Shown piece by piece: positions 10,101-17,759 of a stretch of 64,000 nucleotides of DNA; the first letter of the stretch is position 1, and each line of letters begins with the position of its first letter. Under the pieces are notes generated by a model. That model made no database searches. It saw nothing but the letters and a program-made list of their open reading frames with translations, and had not been told where the DNA came from. Source of the stretch: Gardnerella vaginalis (GTDB taxonomy: Bacteria; Actinomycetota; Actinomycetes; Actinomycetales; Bifidobacteriaceae); NCBI RefSeq assembly GCF_001563665.1, contig NZ_KQ961857.1, positions 110,640-174,639 on the forward strand, read 5' to 3'. The translations under genes were made by a program, and so were the position numbers.

Positions 10101-11982
10101 ATGCACCACTAAAGTGTTTCAGGTCACTGTAATTCTCTACACCATTTAACTTATAAATATCATCATTGCAGTCAGACAGATTTTGCATCGAAGCATGTAT
10201 CCAATTGCTAATTGACTGCAATTTTTGCAAAGAATCATAAGCTATATCAAAATTACGCTTATTTAGAAGACCAGGAGTAATTAAATACGAGCCACCAACA
10301 AGTTCAAAGAAACTTCTCCAAAAGAAAATATCTACCAAATTTTTGCAGCAAATATTATAACGCTTAGAAATATCATTAGATATTTGCGATAACCTTTCTA
10401 ACGTATCAACAGAAGAAGAAACACTATTCTTTATCCGCATTTCTTCCATAATAGAAAGATTTCGATTCAAATACCCATACCAAGGATTGTCATGATAGTC
10501 ATATCCGATAGTAGGAAGATAATCTACATATTTTATTAAAAGATTAGTGGCATTATCGAGATAATCTGGTCCTAATTTAGATATATCTTGAACCTCACAT
10601 ATAACATCAGGATCTTTATCAAATTTTGCAAGACGCTCATATAAATCATACAAGCTCTTATTAATTACAGGATTTACTTTGTGAAGATTGTAGTCATAAG
10701 AATCCAATTTCTCTTTTGCTTTTACTTTAACATTTATTTCCTCATCAACTTTTAGTTGATTAATTTCATTCTTTTGAATATCGAAGTTATTACATATATC
10801 TTTGATAACATCTTTCTTATTGGCTTTATTTGAATGAAGTTGAAGGCAGAAGTCAGCAATACCTGTCTGCTGCATTTTGTTATATACAACTTTTAGCGCA
10901 GCAAGCTTTTCTGAAACGAATAATACTTTTTTACCATCATTAAGGCACTCAGCGATAATATTTGTAATTGTTTGACTTTTACCAGTTCCTGGAGGGCCTT
11001 GCAAAACAAAGCTTTTACCAGCTTTAGCCATTTCTATAGCATCAATTTGGCTAGAATCAGCGTCAACAACATTGCATAAATCAATTATTGAATCCTTACC
11101 AGCCTCAGACCCATCTATATCTTCATCAGATTCGTCATAAGAATCTGTAGAACAGCCTAAAAGCTTATTGACAATTAAATTATTAAGAATCTTATCTTTA
11201 TTATTCTTAAGATCCATATACATATTTATTTTTGCGAAAGAAAAAAGTCCGATCTTACATTCTTTGCTTACACACCAGCCTAATTTAGAAACTAAATCTT
11301 GAACACTTTCAAAATATTCTTCTAGAGTTGTTCCATTTTCATATTCCGGAAGAGTTATGCCATACTCGTTATTGAGTTTGAGCGAAAATGTTTCATTTAT
11401 GATAACCTCATTATCAAATAAGGATATTATGAACGGATCAGCAATAGATTTATTTTTTATTTGAATAGGAATTAAAAGTATAGGAGCATCATAAACAGTG
11501 TCAGCATAATTAACATCTTTCCAATGAATAAATCCAAATGCCATGTATACAACATTTATGCCGGTCTCTTTCATAATTTCATCGGAAGTTTTCATAATCT
11601 TTCTTGCAGCAACTATAGGATTACCGGAAATGCTGTACGCAAGAACTTGTGAGGAACTTATTTCATTAGAGAATTTATTAAGAAAATCGTTTTTGTTATA
11701 AATACGTTTATTTCTTTTACTATCTAAGCCTGTATTTTGTACAGAAGAGTCGTCATTACTATTATCAGCGTAAAAAATCTGCGGAGGATTAAATATTTCA
11801 AAAGACTTTGGATTACCTGAAGAGAACTCTTGGAAAATCTCTTTGGCACTTGGCTTCAATACTTCTATAGACAATTTACGATCTTTAAAACTTATAAGAT
11901 TATTTCGCTTGCCAGTATCCAATAATTGTTCTGCCCATTTATCTATACGCTTAGATAACTCAATTAATTGTTTGGCTTCCAT
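7174..11982 (-). CDS. DUF4011/SF1 helicase with C-terminal Vsr-like nuclease (putative defence protein)
   Basis: A 1602-residue multidomain protein. Residues ~1-300 resemble the DUF4011 N-terminal region. The superfamily 1 helicase has Walker A QGPPGTGKSQT (~330), Walker B/motif II VIFDEASQMF (~954), motif III VGDSKQMPPTNF, motif IV/V WHYRSR (~1030) and motif VI VAVTRAKYNIQVV (~1193). A Vsr/DUF559 (MTES_1575)-type nuclease follows at ~1255-1340, with FRIDLGL, AIECDGATYH and FYRIWSTEWF, and a DUF3320-like segment lies at ~1460-1550. Large helicase-Vsr proteins of this architecture occur in defence islands; the one-gene Hhe system of Gao et al. is the closest published analogue I recall. A poly-Asp run (~999) lies between motifs III and IV. 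The gene appears more A+T-rich than its neighbours and stands alone. The defence role is inference. Confidence 0.88.
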   Translation of the reverse strand: MEAKQLIELSKRIDKWAEQLLDTGKRNNLISFKDRKLSIEVLKPSAKEIFQEFSSGNPKSFEIFNPPQIFYADNSNDDSSVQNTGLDSKRNKRIYNKNDFLNKFSNEISSSQVLAYSISGNPIVAARKIMKTSDEIMKETGINVVYMAFGFIHWKDVNYADTVYDAPILLIPIQIKNKSIADPFIISLFDNEVIINETFSLKLNNEYGITLPEYENGTTLEEYFESVQDLVSKLGWCVSKECKIGLFSFAKINMYMDLKNNKDKILNNLIVNKLLGCSTDSYDESDEDIDGSEAGKDSIIDLCNVVDADSSQIDAIEMAKAGKSFVLQGPPGTGKSQTITNIIAECLNDGKKVLFVSEKLAALKVVYNKMQQTGIADFCLQLHSNKANKKDVIKDICNNFDIQKNEINQLKVDEEINVKVKAKEKLDSYDYNLHKVNPVINKSLYDLYERLAKFDKDPDVICEVQDISKLGPDYLDNATNLLIKYVDYLPTIGYDYHDNPWYGYLNRNLSIMEEMRIKNSVSSSVDTLERLSQISNDISKRYNICCKNLVDIFFWRSFFELVGGSYLITPGLLNKRNFDIAYDSLQKLQSISNWIHASMQNLSDCNDDIYKLNGVENYSDLKHFSGALSRIFNSNYKKIVSDIRLCKKVNKKPKYYESVLLMKSLSDYQNAMSEYIYIESSIKSLLGPAYKGIYTDWNYVNNQMEALKNLIDRGYSFESLEKYSSFLSENKSFIEYSNQIAGILSENNLQNLNYIFNSFDKKIVDFNVLTLEDAKTRLNCCLSSINGLKYWCGFRDLLVDIKEIGVLTFINDVIKNNVNEDSIVGTFKKQFYLQWIDLLIRQNSSLLQFSRLSQDRAVKEFAEKDIEQFKINQIKLREKLSSACPESNCASYGSPLSMLLRENQKSRSKKNIRELIKEAGELVQKVKPCFMMSPLSVSTYLDYDSMQFDIVIFDEASQMFPWDAICAISRAKQAIIVGDSKQMPPTNFFATVINNDEDDDEDDDDDVRSFDSILDLASVVLPQVRLSWHYRSRCEQLIAFSNKNFYDNKLISFPSADADSEGLGIDYYYANGEFDRSSHNNREEAEYVVDLIYKNIDKYPNRSLGVIAFSQSQQNLIDKLLFRRRQSTPEKEFFFDENKEDAFFIKNLETVQGDERDTIIFSIGYGPDSKGVILLNFGPLNKEGGEKRLNVAVTRAKYNIQVVSSMHAMDIDLSRTESEGVRLLREYLDFAENGEIALRRSESVGNTDQFDSDFEYEVCEFLRNHGFSVDTQVGCSGFRIDLGLKIRDSSDYVLAIECDGATYHSSKNARDRDRLRQTILENMGWKFYRIWSTEWFKNRIVEQEKLLAAANEAVKMKCIHEEDSSDSSASLSDKRIVSSDNNSVDLLDSVHGKNVTHADSHHEYMENMSRVEEKSSANLNNITQPVDTNHFSFEKYKMADCKNTFDEHKNIGFKEIVKDILEVEAPLSEDLLLQRIVWYFQREKVTSVVQKSFDIKMRGCEYFGIIRRNGFMYLENKPIVFRLPGDIIRNFNQIAPEEIGEGILEIIRKNVKVTKDGLYKFMAELYGKKRIGKHDIEALDNALCMLLESGKISENSGIINLS

Positions 11983-12076
11983 CTGCTCTTTACCTCACAA
12001 GCAATGTTGGTAACAACTCAATTGGAATAATTTTAACTCTAAATACTTTCTCTTTGTCTATAAAAGTAGAGAGTTT

Positions 12077-12136
12077 AAAAAAAAAATAATATATAAATAA
12101 CCTTGATGGACAGTAGCAACCACTACTGTCCATCAA
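12077..12136 (-). terminator. Hairpin plus T-run downstream of the lipoprotein gene
   Basis: A perfect 14-bp inverted repeat (12103-12116 with 12123-12136, six-base loop) lies 30 bp beyond the lipoprotein stop. On the minus strand it is followed, after 16 A+T-rich bases, by ten consecutive T residues. It should separate the lipoprotein from the helicase gene, which begins ~95 bp further on. The distance between stem and T-run is longer than in a classic intrinsic terminator. Confidence 0.6.
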
Positions 12137-12165
12137 TAGATAATTTAAAAAATAACTTGTAAAAA

Positions 12166-13089
12166 CTATCCTCTTCTCCAACGAGGCCTATCACCGTCAC
12201 GGCTTATACATACCATTGGAGTTCCTTTAGTTGTTACACCAGTAGCACCTTCTCGTGAGCAGAAAGATCCAGGATGCACATACTTTTGAGATACCTGAGG
12301 ATGCTGCTCCTGAGGCCGCTGCTCCTGAGGATGCCTCCCCTGAGAATGCTGCCCCTGAGGATGTGGATTAACGTTATTTGTAGGCTGCTTCCTTACGGTA
12401 GTTGGAAGACGCTTTTTCTGAGATTCTTTACGAGCCTCTTCATCTTCCTTGTTTTTTGCCTCAATACTTTCATTAACAGCTTTTACAGCATCAGGAATTG
12501 CATCAGTATCGTTGTTGTTTATTGCTTCATTAAGATTATCAATAACTTTAGGATCTTTAACTTTACCTACTGCATCATCCGCAATTTTTTTCGCTTCACT
12601 GAGAACATGCTTTCTATATGAAACCTGAACATCATCGGAAGCTTGTTGTAATTGCTTTGTTTTATCTTTATAGTTTTCTAAACGATTATTAAGTTCTTTA
12701 TTTGATTTTTTAATATCATCAGCATTACCCACTAAGCATGAAATTGTGGAAAAATCTTCATTCTTAACTTCATCAAATAGAGAATTCAAGTTATCAAGCA
12801 CTGAAGAATCTTCTACATCCTCGGCAGAAATCTGACTAGTTTTATTTTTTGCATCATTTACAGCATCTTTTAGAGACTTACTCTCAGCATTCACTTTAAC
12901 TTTCAAATTCTCACAAGTTTTCTGTAATGATTTAAATTCTGCATTTGAATTCGCACATCCACTGAAGCAAATTAAAGAAAAAGAAATTAGCATTATAAAT
13001 GCAATCGAACTTAACCGACGTAATTTCCAAACCTCAGAACAAAAAACGTTATTGCACTTCCTTAGTGCCTTATTATTATCACTAATCAT
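12166..13089 (-). CDS. Lipoprotein with coiled coil and C-terminal GATGVTxxGTPMVC module
   Basis: A 307-residue predicted lipoprotein. The N-terminus has a basic stretch (KLRRLSS), a hydrophobic segment and a lipobox ending FSGC (Cys ~45), so it should be tethered to the outer face of the membrane. Residues ~50-215 are charged and Ala/Lys/Asp-rich with heptad character, probably helical or coiled coil. A pentapeptide repeat (HPQEQ variants, ~250-272) follows. The C-terminus, SFCSREGATGVTTKGTPMVC then DRPRWRRG, matches a small Cys-paired module found at the ends of many actinobacterial exported proteins, whose role is unknown to me. The longer N-terminus (MISDNNKALRKC) precedes the signal region; a start nearer the KLRRLSS stretch is possible. 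No function can be assigned. Confidence 0.75.
   Translation of the reverse strand: MISDNNKALRKCNNVFCSEVWKLRRLSSIAFIMLISFSLICFSGCANSNAEFKSLQKTCENLKVKVNAESKSLKDAVNDAKNKTSQISAEDVEDSSVLDNLNSLFDEVKNEDFSTISCLVGNADDIKKSNKELNNRLENYKDKTKQLQQASDDVQVSYRKHVLSEAKKIADDAVGKVKDPKVIDNLNEAINNNDTDAIPDAVKAVNESIEAKNKEDEEARKESQKKRLPTTVRKQPTNNVNPHPQGQHSQGRHPQEQRPQEQHPQVSQKYVHPGSFCSREGATGVTTKGTPMVCISRDGDRPRWRRG
12295..12363. repeat. 15-bp tandem repeat inside the lipoprotein gene
   Basis: Four full units and one partial unit of a 15-bp sequence close to CTGAGGATGCTGCTC. On the minus strand they encode pentapeptides HPQEQ/RPQEQ/HSQGR/HPQGQ. The period is a multiple of three, so copy-number change would lengthen or shorten the linker without a frameshift. 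The tract is clearly richer in G+C than its surroundings. Confidence 0.85.
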
Positions 13090-13207
13090 TGTAATTCCTA
13101 ATGTAATATCACTGTATCAAATAAATTTGCATTAACAAATCACGCTAGAATTTTAGCACAAACCAAGCATAGGTTGTAACTGGATTATAGGACAAAAAGT
13201 TAAACAA

Positions 13208-13239
13208 AAGCGCCACACAGTAAAAACTACGCGGCGCTT
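13208..13239 (-). terminator. Hairpin downstream of tRNA-Leu
   Basis: A 7-bp inverted repeat, AAGCGCC at 13208-13214 with its complement at 13233-13239, lies immediately after the tRNA 3' end. On the minus strand it is followed by a T-rich stretch (TTGTTTAACTTTTTG). It probably ends the tRNA transcript. Confidence 0.6.
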
Positions 13240-13244
13240 AATCG

Positions 13245-13328
13245 TGCCTCCGGTGGGACTCGAACCCACAAGCCCGAAAGGGCGTCAGATTTTAAGTCTG
13301 ATGCGTATGCCAATTCCGCCACAGAGGC
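13245..13328 (-). tRNA. tRNA-Leu (anticodon TAA)
   Basis: The minus strand folds as an 84-nt class II tRNA. The acceptor stem GCCTCTG pairs with CGGAGGC, leaving discriminator A, and the D stem is GCG/CGC. The anticodon loop CTTAAAA carries TAA. A long variable arm (CGCCC...GGGCT with a TTTC loop) is as expected for tRNA-Leu, and the T loop is TTCGAGT. The 3' CCA is not encoded. It reads UUA/UUG, common leucine codons in such A+T-rich DNA. It stands alone between the lipoprotein gene and ppx. Confidence 0.95.
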
Positions 13329-13369
13329 AACAGACATATATTATGCCACAATAACTGCATAAACACAAA

Positions 13370-15058
13370 TCAGCGTGTGGCGAGTAATTTCCTGCCTAAA
13401 TCTAGAGTTATTCCATCTAATAAACCATGCTCACTTGCAACAAAAGTATCTAGAACTCCGCCATGATCCTCATAAGCAGCTTTAGATACTCTCTCTAAAA
13501 CTCTGCTCCAAACTACAGCTCCGCCGCCAACAACATCAACTCTCCCAGGATGAATAGTCGCATAAGTACGCCTACGATCCCTAGACATACGCAAAAATCG
13601 ATCATTAACTGTATAAGCTTGTTCTAATCCAATGCAAGCACCATCTACAGCACTATGATCATAATGTTTTAATCCCATAGCGAGCGCAGTCATAGTTGTT
13701 ACAGATCCAGAAACTCCAATGATCGTACGAGCCTTCCCGACTGGAACAACTTTCAAAGCTTCATCAATATGAGCGTCAATATCCGAAATAGCAGAAGAAA
13801 TCTCATCATCAGTTGGAGGATCAGTATGCAGATGACGTTCAGTCATGCGAACTGATCCAATATTCATTGAATAAGATGCAACTACTTTTCTAGCATCATA
13901 AGTTTTACCATCTCCGCCTAAAACTAATTCAGTAGATCCACCACCCAAATCAACAACTAAATATGGTGATGGCAACTCATCTCTTGAAACAACGCTTGTA
14001 GCACCTAAGAAACTCAATTCAGCTTCTTGAGTACCGCTAATTACCTCAGGCTTAACTCCAAGCTCGTCTATCATCATTTGCTCAAATACATCGCGATTAT
14101 TCGCATCACGCGTTGCAGACGTTGCAACAAAACGAATCGCATCTACAGGATTATCTTTTAATACTTGTGCAAACTCTTGTGCTGCAGCTTTAACTCTCTG
14201 TAAAGCATCACAAGAAAATTGATGAGTTTCATCAATACCCTCACCTAATCGCACAACTCTCAACATTCTAGGAACAATATCTGTAATACCATGACTGTCT
14301 ACTCTAGCAATTTTTAAACGTATGGAATTCGTACCACAATCTATAGCAGCTACACATACAGATTTGTTTGAAACTTCGCATTTACTTACTTTATTCACGT
14401 CTTTACTCACATCATCACTCACTTTACTAGCATCATAGCTGGCATCATCACTAGCATCATCACTAGCATCATCACTAGCATCATCACTGACATCATCGAT
14501 CCAAGGAATAGTGCAACGGCAAACAGAAGGATTAAACTCATCTACAATTCTATTAAGAACAATATCTCCAATAGGATTCACACCTTTGCCCATAACAAGC
14601 GTTTGAGCAAGTAAAGCATGCAAACACTTGACTCTATCAGGCATACCACCAGCGCTAATATCTAAAATATGCTCTTCGCTATCTTTTAATCTCAATGCTA
14701 AAGCATGTCTAAAAGCTTTATAAGATTCAGACGCGTTTTTATATTGTTCAGCAATTTTTACATCGTTTTTCAAAAGAGCATTACATTCACGCATAAACCC
14801 TTCAGCTTCAATGCGAGATACAGCTTTTACTGCTTCAGGACTTGTTAAATAGAATGTCGTTGGAAAAGGCGTTCCATCTTCTAAGCACGGACGAGTTATA
14901 ACAGCTAAAGGACGACCACACACGCAACGAGCACCTACAGCTACCATTCCACGGGGCATACGAGAAAGCTGACGATGAACAATATCTACATCTGCTTTGC
15001 GCAAAGGCGTTGCACAAAATCTATTTAACGCATCTTCTACATCAAAAACCATTATCAA
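13370..15058 (-). CDS. DUF501 - exopolyphosphatase (Ppx/GppA) fusion protein
   Basis: A 562-residue protein with two domains. Residues ~1-180 match DUF501 (RMPRGMVAVGARCVCG, HILDISAGGMPDRVKCLHAL, NPSVCRC), an actinobacterial domain of unknown function. Residues ~230-560 are a Ppx/GppA phosphatase with the actin-like fold: VAAIDCGTNSIRL (phosphate 1), FVATSATRDANNRD, VVDLGGGSTELVLG (phosphate 2) and IGVSGSVTTMTAL. This domain would hydrolyse polyphosphate or pppGpp. A linker at ~186-229 is a DDAS tandem repeat. In many actinobacteria DUF501 and ppx are separate neighbours near eno and the FtsB-like gene; here they are one reading frame. The ATG at 15058 gives the full DUF501 start; MVFDVEDAL two residues later is an alternative. 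Confidence 0.9.
   Translation of the reverse strand: MIMVFDVEDALNRFCATPLRKADVDIVHRQLSRMPRGMVAVGARCVCGRPLAVITRPCLEDGTPFPTTFYLTSPEAVKAVSRIEAEGFMRECNALLKNDVKIAEQYKNASESYKAFRHALALRLKDSEEHILDISAGGMPDRVKCLHALLAQTLVMGKGVNPIGDIVLNRIVDEFNPSVCRCTIPWIDDVSDDASDDASDDASDDASYDASKVSDDVSKDVNKVSKCEVSNKSVCVAAIDCGTNSIRLKIARVDSHGITDIVPRMLRVVRLGEGIDETHQFSCDALQRVKAAAQEFAQVLKDNPVDAIRFVATSATRDANNRDVFEQMMIDELGVKPEVISGTQEAELSFLGATSVVSRDELPSPYLVVDLGGGSTELVLGGDGKTYDARKVVASYSMNIGSVRMTERHLHTDPPTDDEISSAISDIDAHIDEALKVVPVGKARTIIGVSGSVTTMTALAMGLKHYDHSAVDGACIGLEQAYTVNDRFLRMSRDRRRTYATIHPGRVDVVGGGAVVWSRVLERVSKAAYEDHGGVLDTFVASEHGLLDGITLDLGRKLLATR
14442..14489. repeat. 12-bp tandem repeat encoding the DDAS linker
   Basis: Four consecutive 12-bp units of GCATCATCACTA (the last ends in G) encode Asp-Asp-Ala-Ser repeats on the minus strand. 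They form the hinge between the DUF501 and phosphatase domains. Related but diverged units extend to about 14400. Copy-number changes would stay in frame. Confidence 0.9.
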
Positions 15059-15142
15059 AACTCCTATATTTTATATTTTATTCTCTTAAAACATCTTTGT
15101 TTTTACACTAAACCAATAAAACCATACTAGTAAAGTAATCAA

Positions 15143-15282
15143 TCACATAAATTAAAACTTATCACATAAATTAAAACTTACATGAACTAAATAAAACTAA
15201 ATCAAGCGGATCAAGCTGACCAAACTAGATCAAGTTGCGAATCAAGTAGATCAAACTAAATCAAGAAAAATCAAGAAAAAGT
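15143..15282. repeat. Tandem 19-bp duplication and ATCAAG-rich degenerate repeat
   Basis: Two identical 19-bp units (15143-15161 and 15162-15180) are followed at 15200-15282 by about eight copies of ATCAAG or near variants spaced 9-12 bp apart. The block fills most of the gap directly after the FtsB-like stop (minus strand) and before the DUF501-Ppx start. No gene or clear terminator is visible in it. Confidence 0.7.
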
Positions 15283-15286
15283 TATC

Positions 15287-15808
15287 TCAATCATTAGTTC
15301 TAGTTACAGTACTATCAATAGTTTTATCATAGGATTGTATAGTCAAATTATCTGGTTTATCTGCTTTATGTAGCGCATAAGACAAATCACTATACCAAGG
15401 AAGCTGAGTATGCAATTTGCTATTAGAATTACTGTCTGCAAATTCATTAAGCACTTTACCTGTTACAGCTTCCGGATGCTCAACTCGAACTGCTTGCTCA
15501 CCTGGAAACACAAATCCTAATCTGTATCTAGCACGTGTAGCAACATAAGCCTTATCATTCCAGCGATTTATATTGTTAATCAAATTATTTCTATGCGCAT
15601 CAAGCAAAGTTTTTTCATGCTGCAATGCGTGGAATTCTGCTAAACTTAGAGCATAACTACGAATAGTAGCAATAAGTTCTATAGAACCTAAAATAATCAC
15701 AGAAAGTAAAGCCGCAAAAACTATAGGACCAGAAAAAAATTTAAGATTTTTCTTCCTGCTTTCTTTAGTATCAGCATTCAGCGCCATACGACGTTTTCTC
15801 ATACTCAT
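15287..15808 (-). CDS. Septum formation initiator (FtsB/DivIC family)
   Basis: A 173-residue bitopic membrane protein. A basic cytoplasmic N-terminus (KRRMALNADTKESRKKNLKFF) precedes one membrane segment (residues ~28-50, IVFAALLSVIILGSIELIA). A short coiled coil (EFHALQHEKTLLDAHRNNLINNINRW) is followed by the family motif VATRARYRLGFVFPGEQAVRV, and then a Ser/Asp-rich tail. FtsB/DivIC proteins form a complex with FtsL and FtsQ/DivIB at the division septum. The neighbours fit the actinobacterial eno-divIC-DUF501-ppx order, except that folP-folK sits between it and eno. RBS and exact start are uncertain within a few residues (MSMRKRR or MRKRR). Confidence 0.88.
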   Translation of the reverse strand: MSMRKRRMALNADTKESRKKNLKFFSGPIVFAALLSVIILGSIELIATIRSYALSLAEFHALQHEKTLLDAHRNNLINNINRWNDKAYVATRARYRLGFVFPGEQAVRVEHPEAVTGKVLNEFADSNSNSKLHTQLPWYSDLSYALHKADKPDNLTIQSYDKTIDSTVTRTND

Positions 15809-15870
15809 ACTTCTAACCTACTTGTCATATTCGACGTATTAACACAAAATAAAATCAAATATTAAAACCA

Positions 15871-17004
15871 CTATTTAACCCAATAAGAACGATTTATTAT
15901 GTCAATCATATCTACTAATTGGCGAGTTTCTGCTACATCATGAACTCGAATCACTCGCCCTCCTCGCATAAACATAGCTGATTGCGCAACTAAAGTAACA
16001 GGCAATCTATCTTCTTTATCGAGATTAAATAATTTCTTTCCAAATCCTTTTCGAGAAATCGCAACTAATATTGGCCTGCCGAAACGATGTAATTGATTTA
16101 TGTTTCGCATCATTGCATAATCTTGTTCACCATCTGCAACTTTTGCATAGCCAATACCTTGATCGAGTATAATCCTATTTTTATCAATTCCAGCGTCTAT
16201 AAGCATTTGCAAATTATCTTTAAAAAATTCGCACATAGAGCTAGTTAAATTATCGTATTCTTTATCTCTGTTGCTATGCATTGTGACTAAACCAACATTA
16301 GACTCAGCCATAAGTTTTACTTTTTCAGGAGTATCAAATGCGCGAACATCGTTTACAATATCCACTCCTTCTTCAACAGCTTTCTTCATAACAGGAAGTT
16401 TATAAGTATCTACTGCAACAGCTACTTTAGGATAATTATCGTGAATATAGCGTATAGCTGGAATAACACGCTTAATTTCATCTTCTGGAGATATTTCTAA
16501 ATATCCACCTGGTTTAGTTGTCTGACCACCAACCTCAATAACATCAGCACCTGCATCAATCATTTCTTCAATATGATCTTTTACTTCTTTTTCGCTTTGA
16601 TATTTTCCACCATCATAGAAAGAATCAGGAGTAATGTTCAAAATCGCATAAACAATAGGCTTATCGAGAGTATCAAAACAGAATCTTCCAGCACGCCAAA
16701 TTATAGATTTTTCACGCAAAATTTTATGAATACTTTCAAGCAAATCTGCGTCATTGTTCCATAATTTTTCGCATTCGCTTAAAAATGGCTTAAGCGCAAT
16801 TAAAGGTAACATAAATTGAACACAAGATTCTTTTACATAATAAGAAACATCAAAATGACGCAAAAAATCAACTATTTTTTTAGTGTAATCAACTGGAATA
16901 TCTTCCCATTGCAATGCTAATTGCTGCGATTGTTCAACTTGATCTAAAAGCACTTGCTCTGCAAAACTTTTAGCTTCAATATTTTGTACTAAAGTAATTT
17001 TCAT
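15871..17004 (-). CDS. folP: Dihydropteroate synthase with N-terminal extension
   Basis: A 377-residue protein whose core (~115-377) is a TIM-barrel dihydropteroate synthase. Pterin- and phosphate-binding motifs are visible: ILNITPDSFYDGG, GGQTTKPGG, AVDTYK, IVNDVRAF, LDQGIGYAK and AISRKGFGKK. It condenses 6-hydroxymethyl-dihydropterin pyrophosphate with p-aminobenzoate and is the sulfonamide target. About 110 extra residues precede the barrel, a form I associate with Firmicutes-type FolP rather than the ~280-residue bifidobacterial enzyme. It lies 14 bp after folK, so the two form a two-gene operon. The pair interrupts the expected eno/FtsB-like neighbourhood. Lateral acquisition is inferred, not shown. 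Confidence 0.92.
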   Translation of the reverse strand: MKITLVQNIEAKSFAEQVLLDQVEQSQQLALQWEDIPVDYTKKIVDFLRHFDVSYYVKESCVQFMLPLIALKPFLSECEKLWNNDADLLESIHKILREKSIIWRAGRFCFDTLDKPIVYAILNITPDSFYDGGKYQSEKEVKDHIEEMIDAGADVIEVGGQTTKPGGYLEISPEDEIKRVIPAIRYIHDNYPKVAVAVDTYKLPVMKKAVEEGVDIVNDVRAFDTPEKVKLMAESNVGLVTMHSNRDKEYDNLTSSMCEFFKDNLQMLIDAGIDKNRIILDQGIGYAKVADGEQDYAMMRNINQLHRFGRPILVAISRKGFGKKLFNLDKEDRLPVTLVAQSAMFMRGGRVIRVHDVAETRQLVDMIDIINRSYWVK

Positions 17005-17018
17005 AAATATTCCAGCCT

Positions 17019-17519
17019 TTAATTAAAAACTTCGCTACTTTTTACAATTTTAATCCAATGAGAATCATTTATATAAGACAATTTTTCTTCTAATAATTCA
17101 TGATATTCTGGATCATCCTTACTAATTTCTAATAATGGGATTATAACAAACTTGCGATTATCTCTCTCTTTATGCGGAATAGTAAGATTTTCACTTTCAA
17201 AAACGCATCTATCGTAATCAATAATATCTAAATCAATAGTTCTAGGACCCCAACGAATGATTCTTTTTCTATGCAAACGTTGCTCTATTTCGTGAATGAA
17301 ATCTAAAAGCTCATAAGGAGTTAAATCTGTACGGAATTTAAGACCTATATTATAAAAACTATCTTGCTCAATATCTCCAACTGGCTCAGTTTCATATACG
17401 GAAGAAACAACAACACCGCTTATATGAGAATCTTCTTTTAACATTGATACAGCTTGTTGCAAATTCTTTAAGCGATCCCCCATGTTACTTCCAGCGCTTA
17501 CGTATACTAACGAACTCAT
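17019..17519 (-). CDS. folK: HPPK, 6-hydroxymethyl-dihydropterin pyrophosphokinase
   Basis: A 166-residue HPPK from the ATG at 17519, chosen because a GGGGGGA ribosome-binding site lies seven bases upstream and SLVYVSAGSNMGDRL is the usual N-terminus; an in-frame start further up (17579) lacks this. Signature residues include GSNMGDRL, VSSVYETEPVGD, QDSFYN and the HPPK motif RWGPRTIDLDIIDYD, followed by IPHKERDNRKFVIIPL. It transfers pyrophosphate from ATP to 6-hydroxymethyl-dihydropterin, the step before FolP, whose gene follows after 14 bp. No folE, folB or pabA/B genes are in the window, so folate synthesis could be partial or the other genes lie elsewhere. Confidence 0.94.
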   Translation of the reverse strand: MSSLVYVSAGSNMGDRLKNLQQAVSMLKEDSHISGVVVSSVYETEPVGDIEQDSFYNIGLKFRTDLTPYELLDFIHEIEQRLHRKRIIRWGPRTIDLDIIDYDRCVFESENLTIPHKERDNRKFVIIPLLEISKDDPEYHELLEEKLSYINDSHWIKIVKSSEVFN

Positions 17520-17696
17520 AAATCCCCCCAAAATAGTGTATCTAATTGTGATTTTAAAAAAGGAACACGTTCGACTCATAACATATTCAATTATTCAATT
17601 ATCTATTAGCAAATAATTGAATTGTTTTTCAAACATTTCCATGTTTAATTATATACGGCTATTAAATAATACACTTTCATATAATTATTTATATAT

Positions 17697-17747
17697 GTTA
17701 AATTGAACACATAAAACTTCGAAAGTTAAATTGAACACATAAAACTT
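17697..17747. repeat. Two identical 23-bp units, 28-bp period
   Basis: GTTAAATTGAACACATAAAA plus CTT occurs identically at 17697-17719 and 17725-17747, separated by five bases. The pair lies just beyond the eno terminator hairpin, in the eno-folK gap. It could be a recent duplication; no coding potential is visible. Confidence 0.9.
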
Positions 17748-17759
17748 AGCGAATATGCA

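Noticed and set aside
11990..12181. A 63-codon minus-strand gene between the helicase and the lipoprotein
   Set aside because: It runs through the terminator hairpin and T-run of the lipoprotein gene, and has no ribosome-binding site or family resemblance.
12166..13089. Lipoprotein as a partner gene of the helicase-nuclease defence protein
   Set aside because: A hairpin with a T-run separates them, the lipoprotein is predicted to be outside the membrane, and no known system of this kind includes such a partner.
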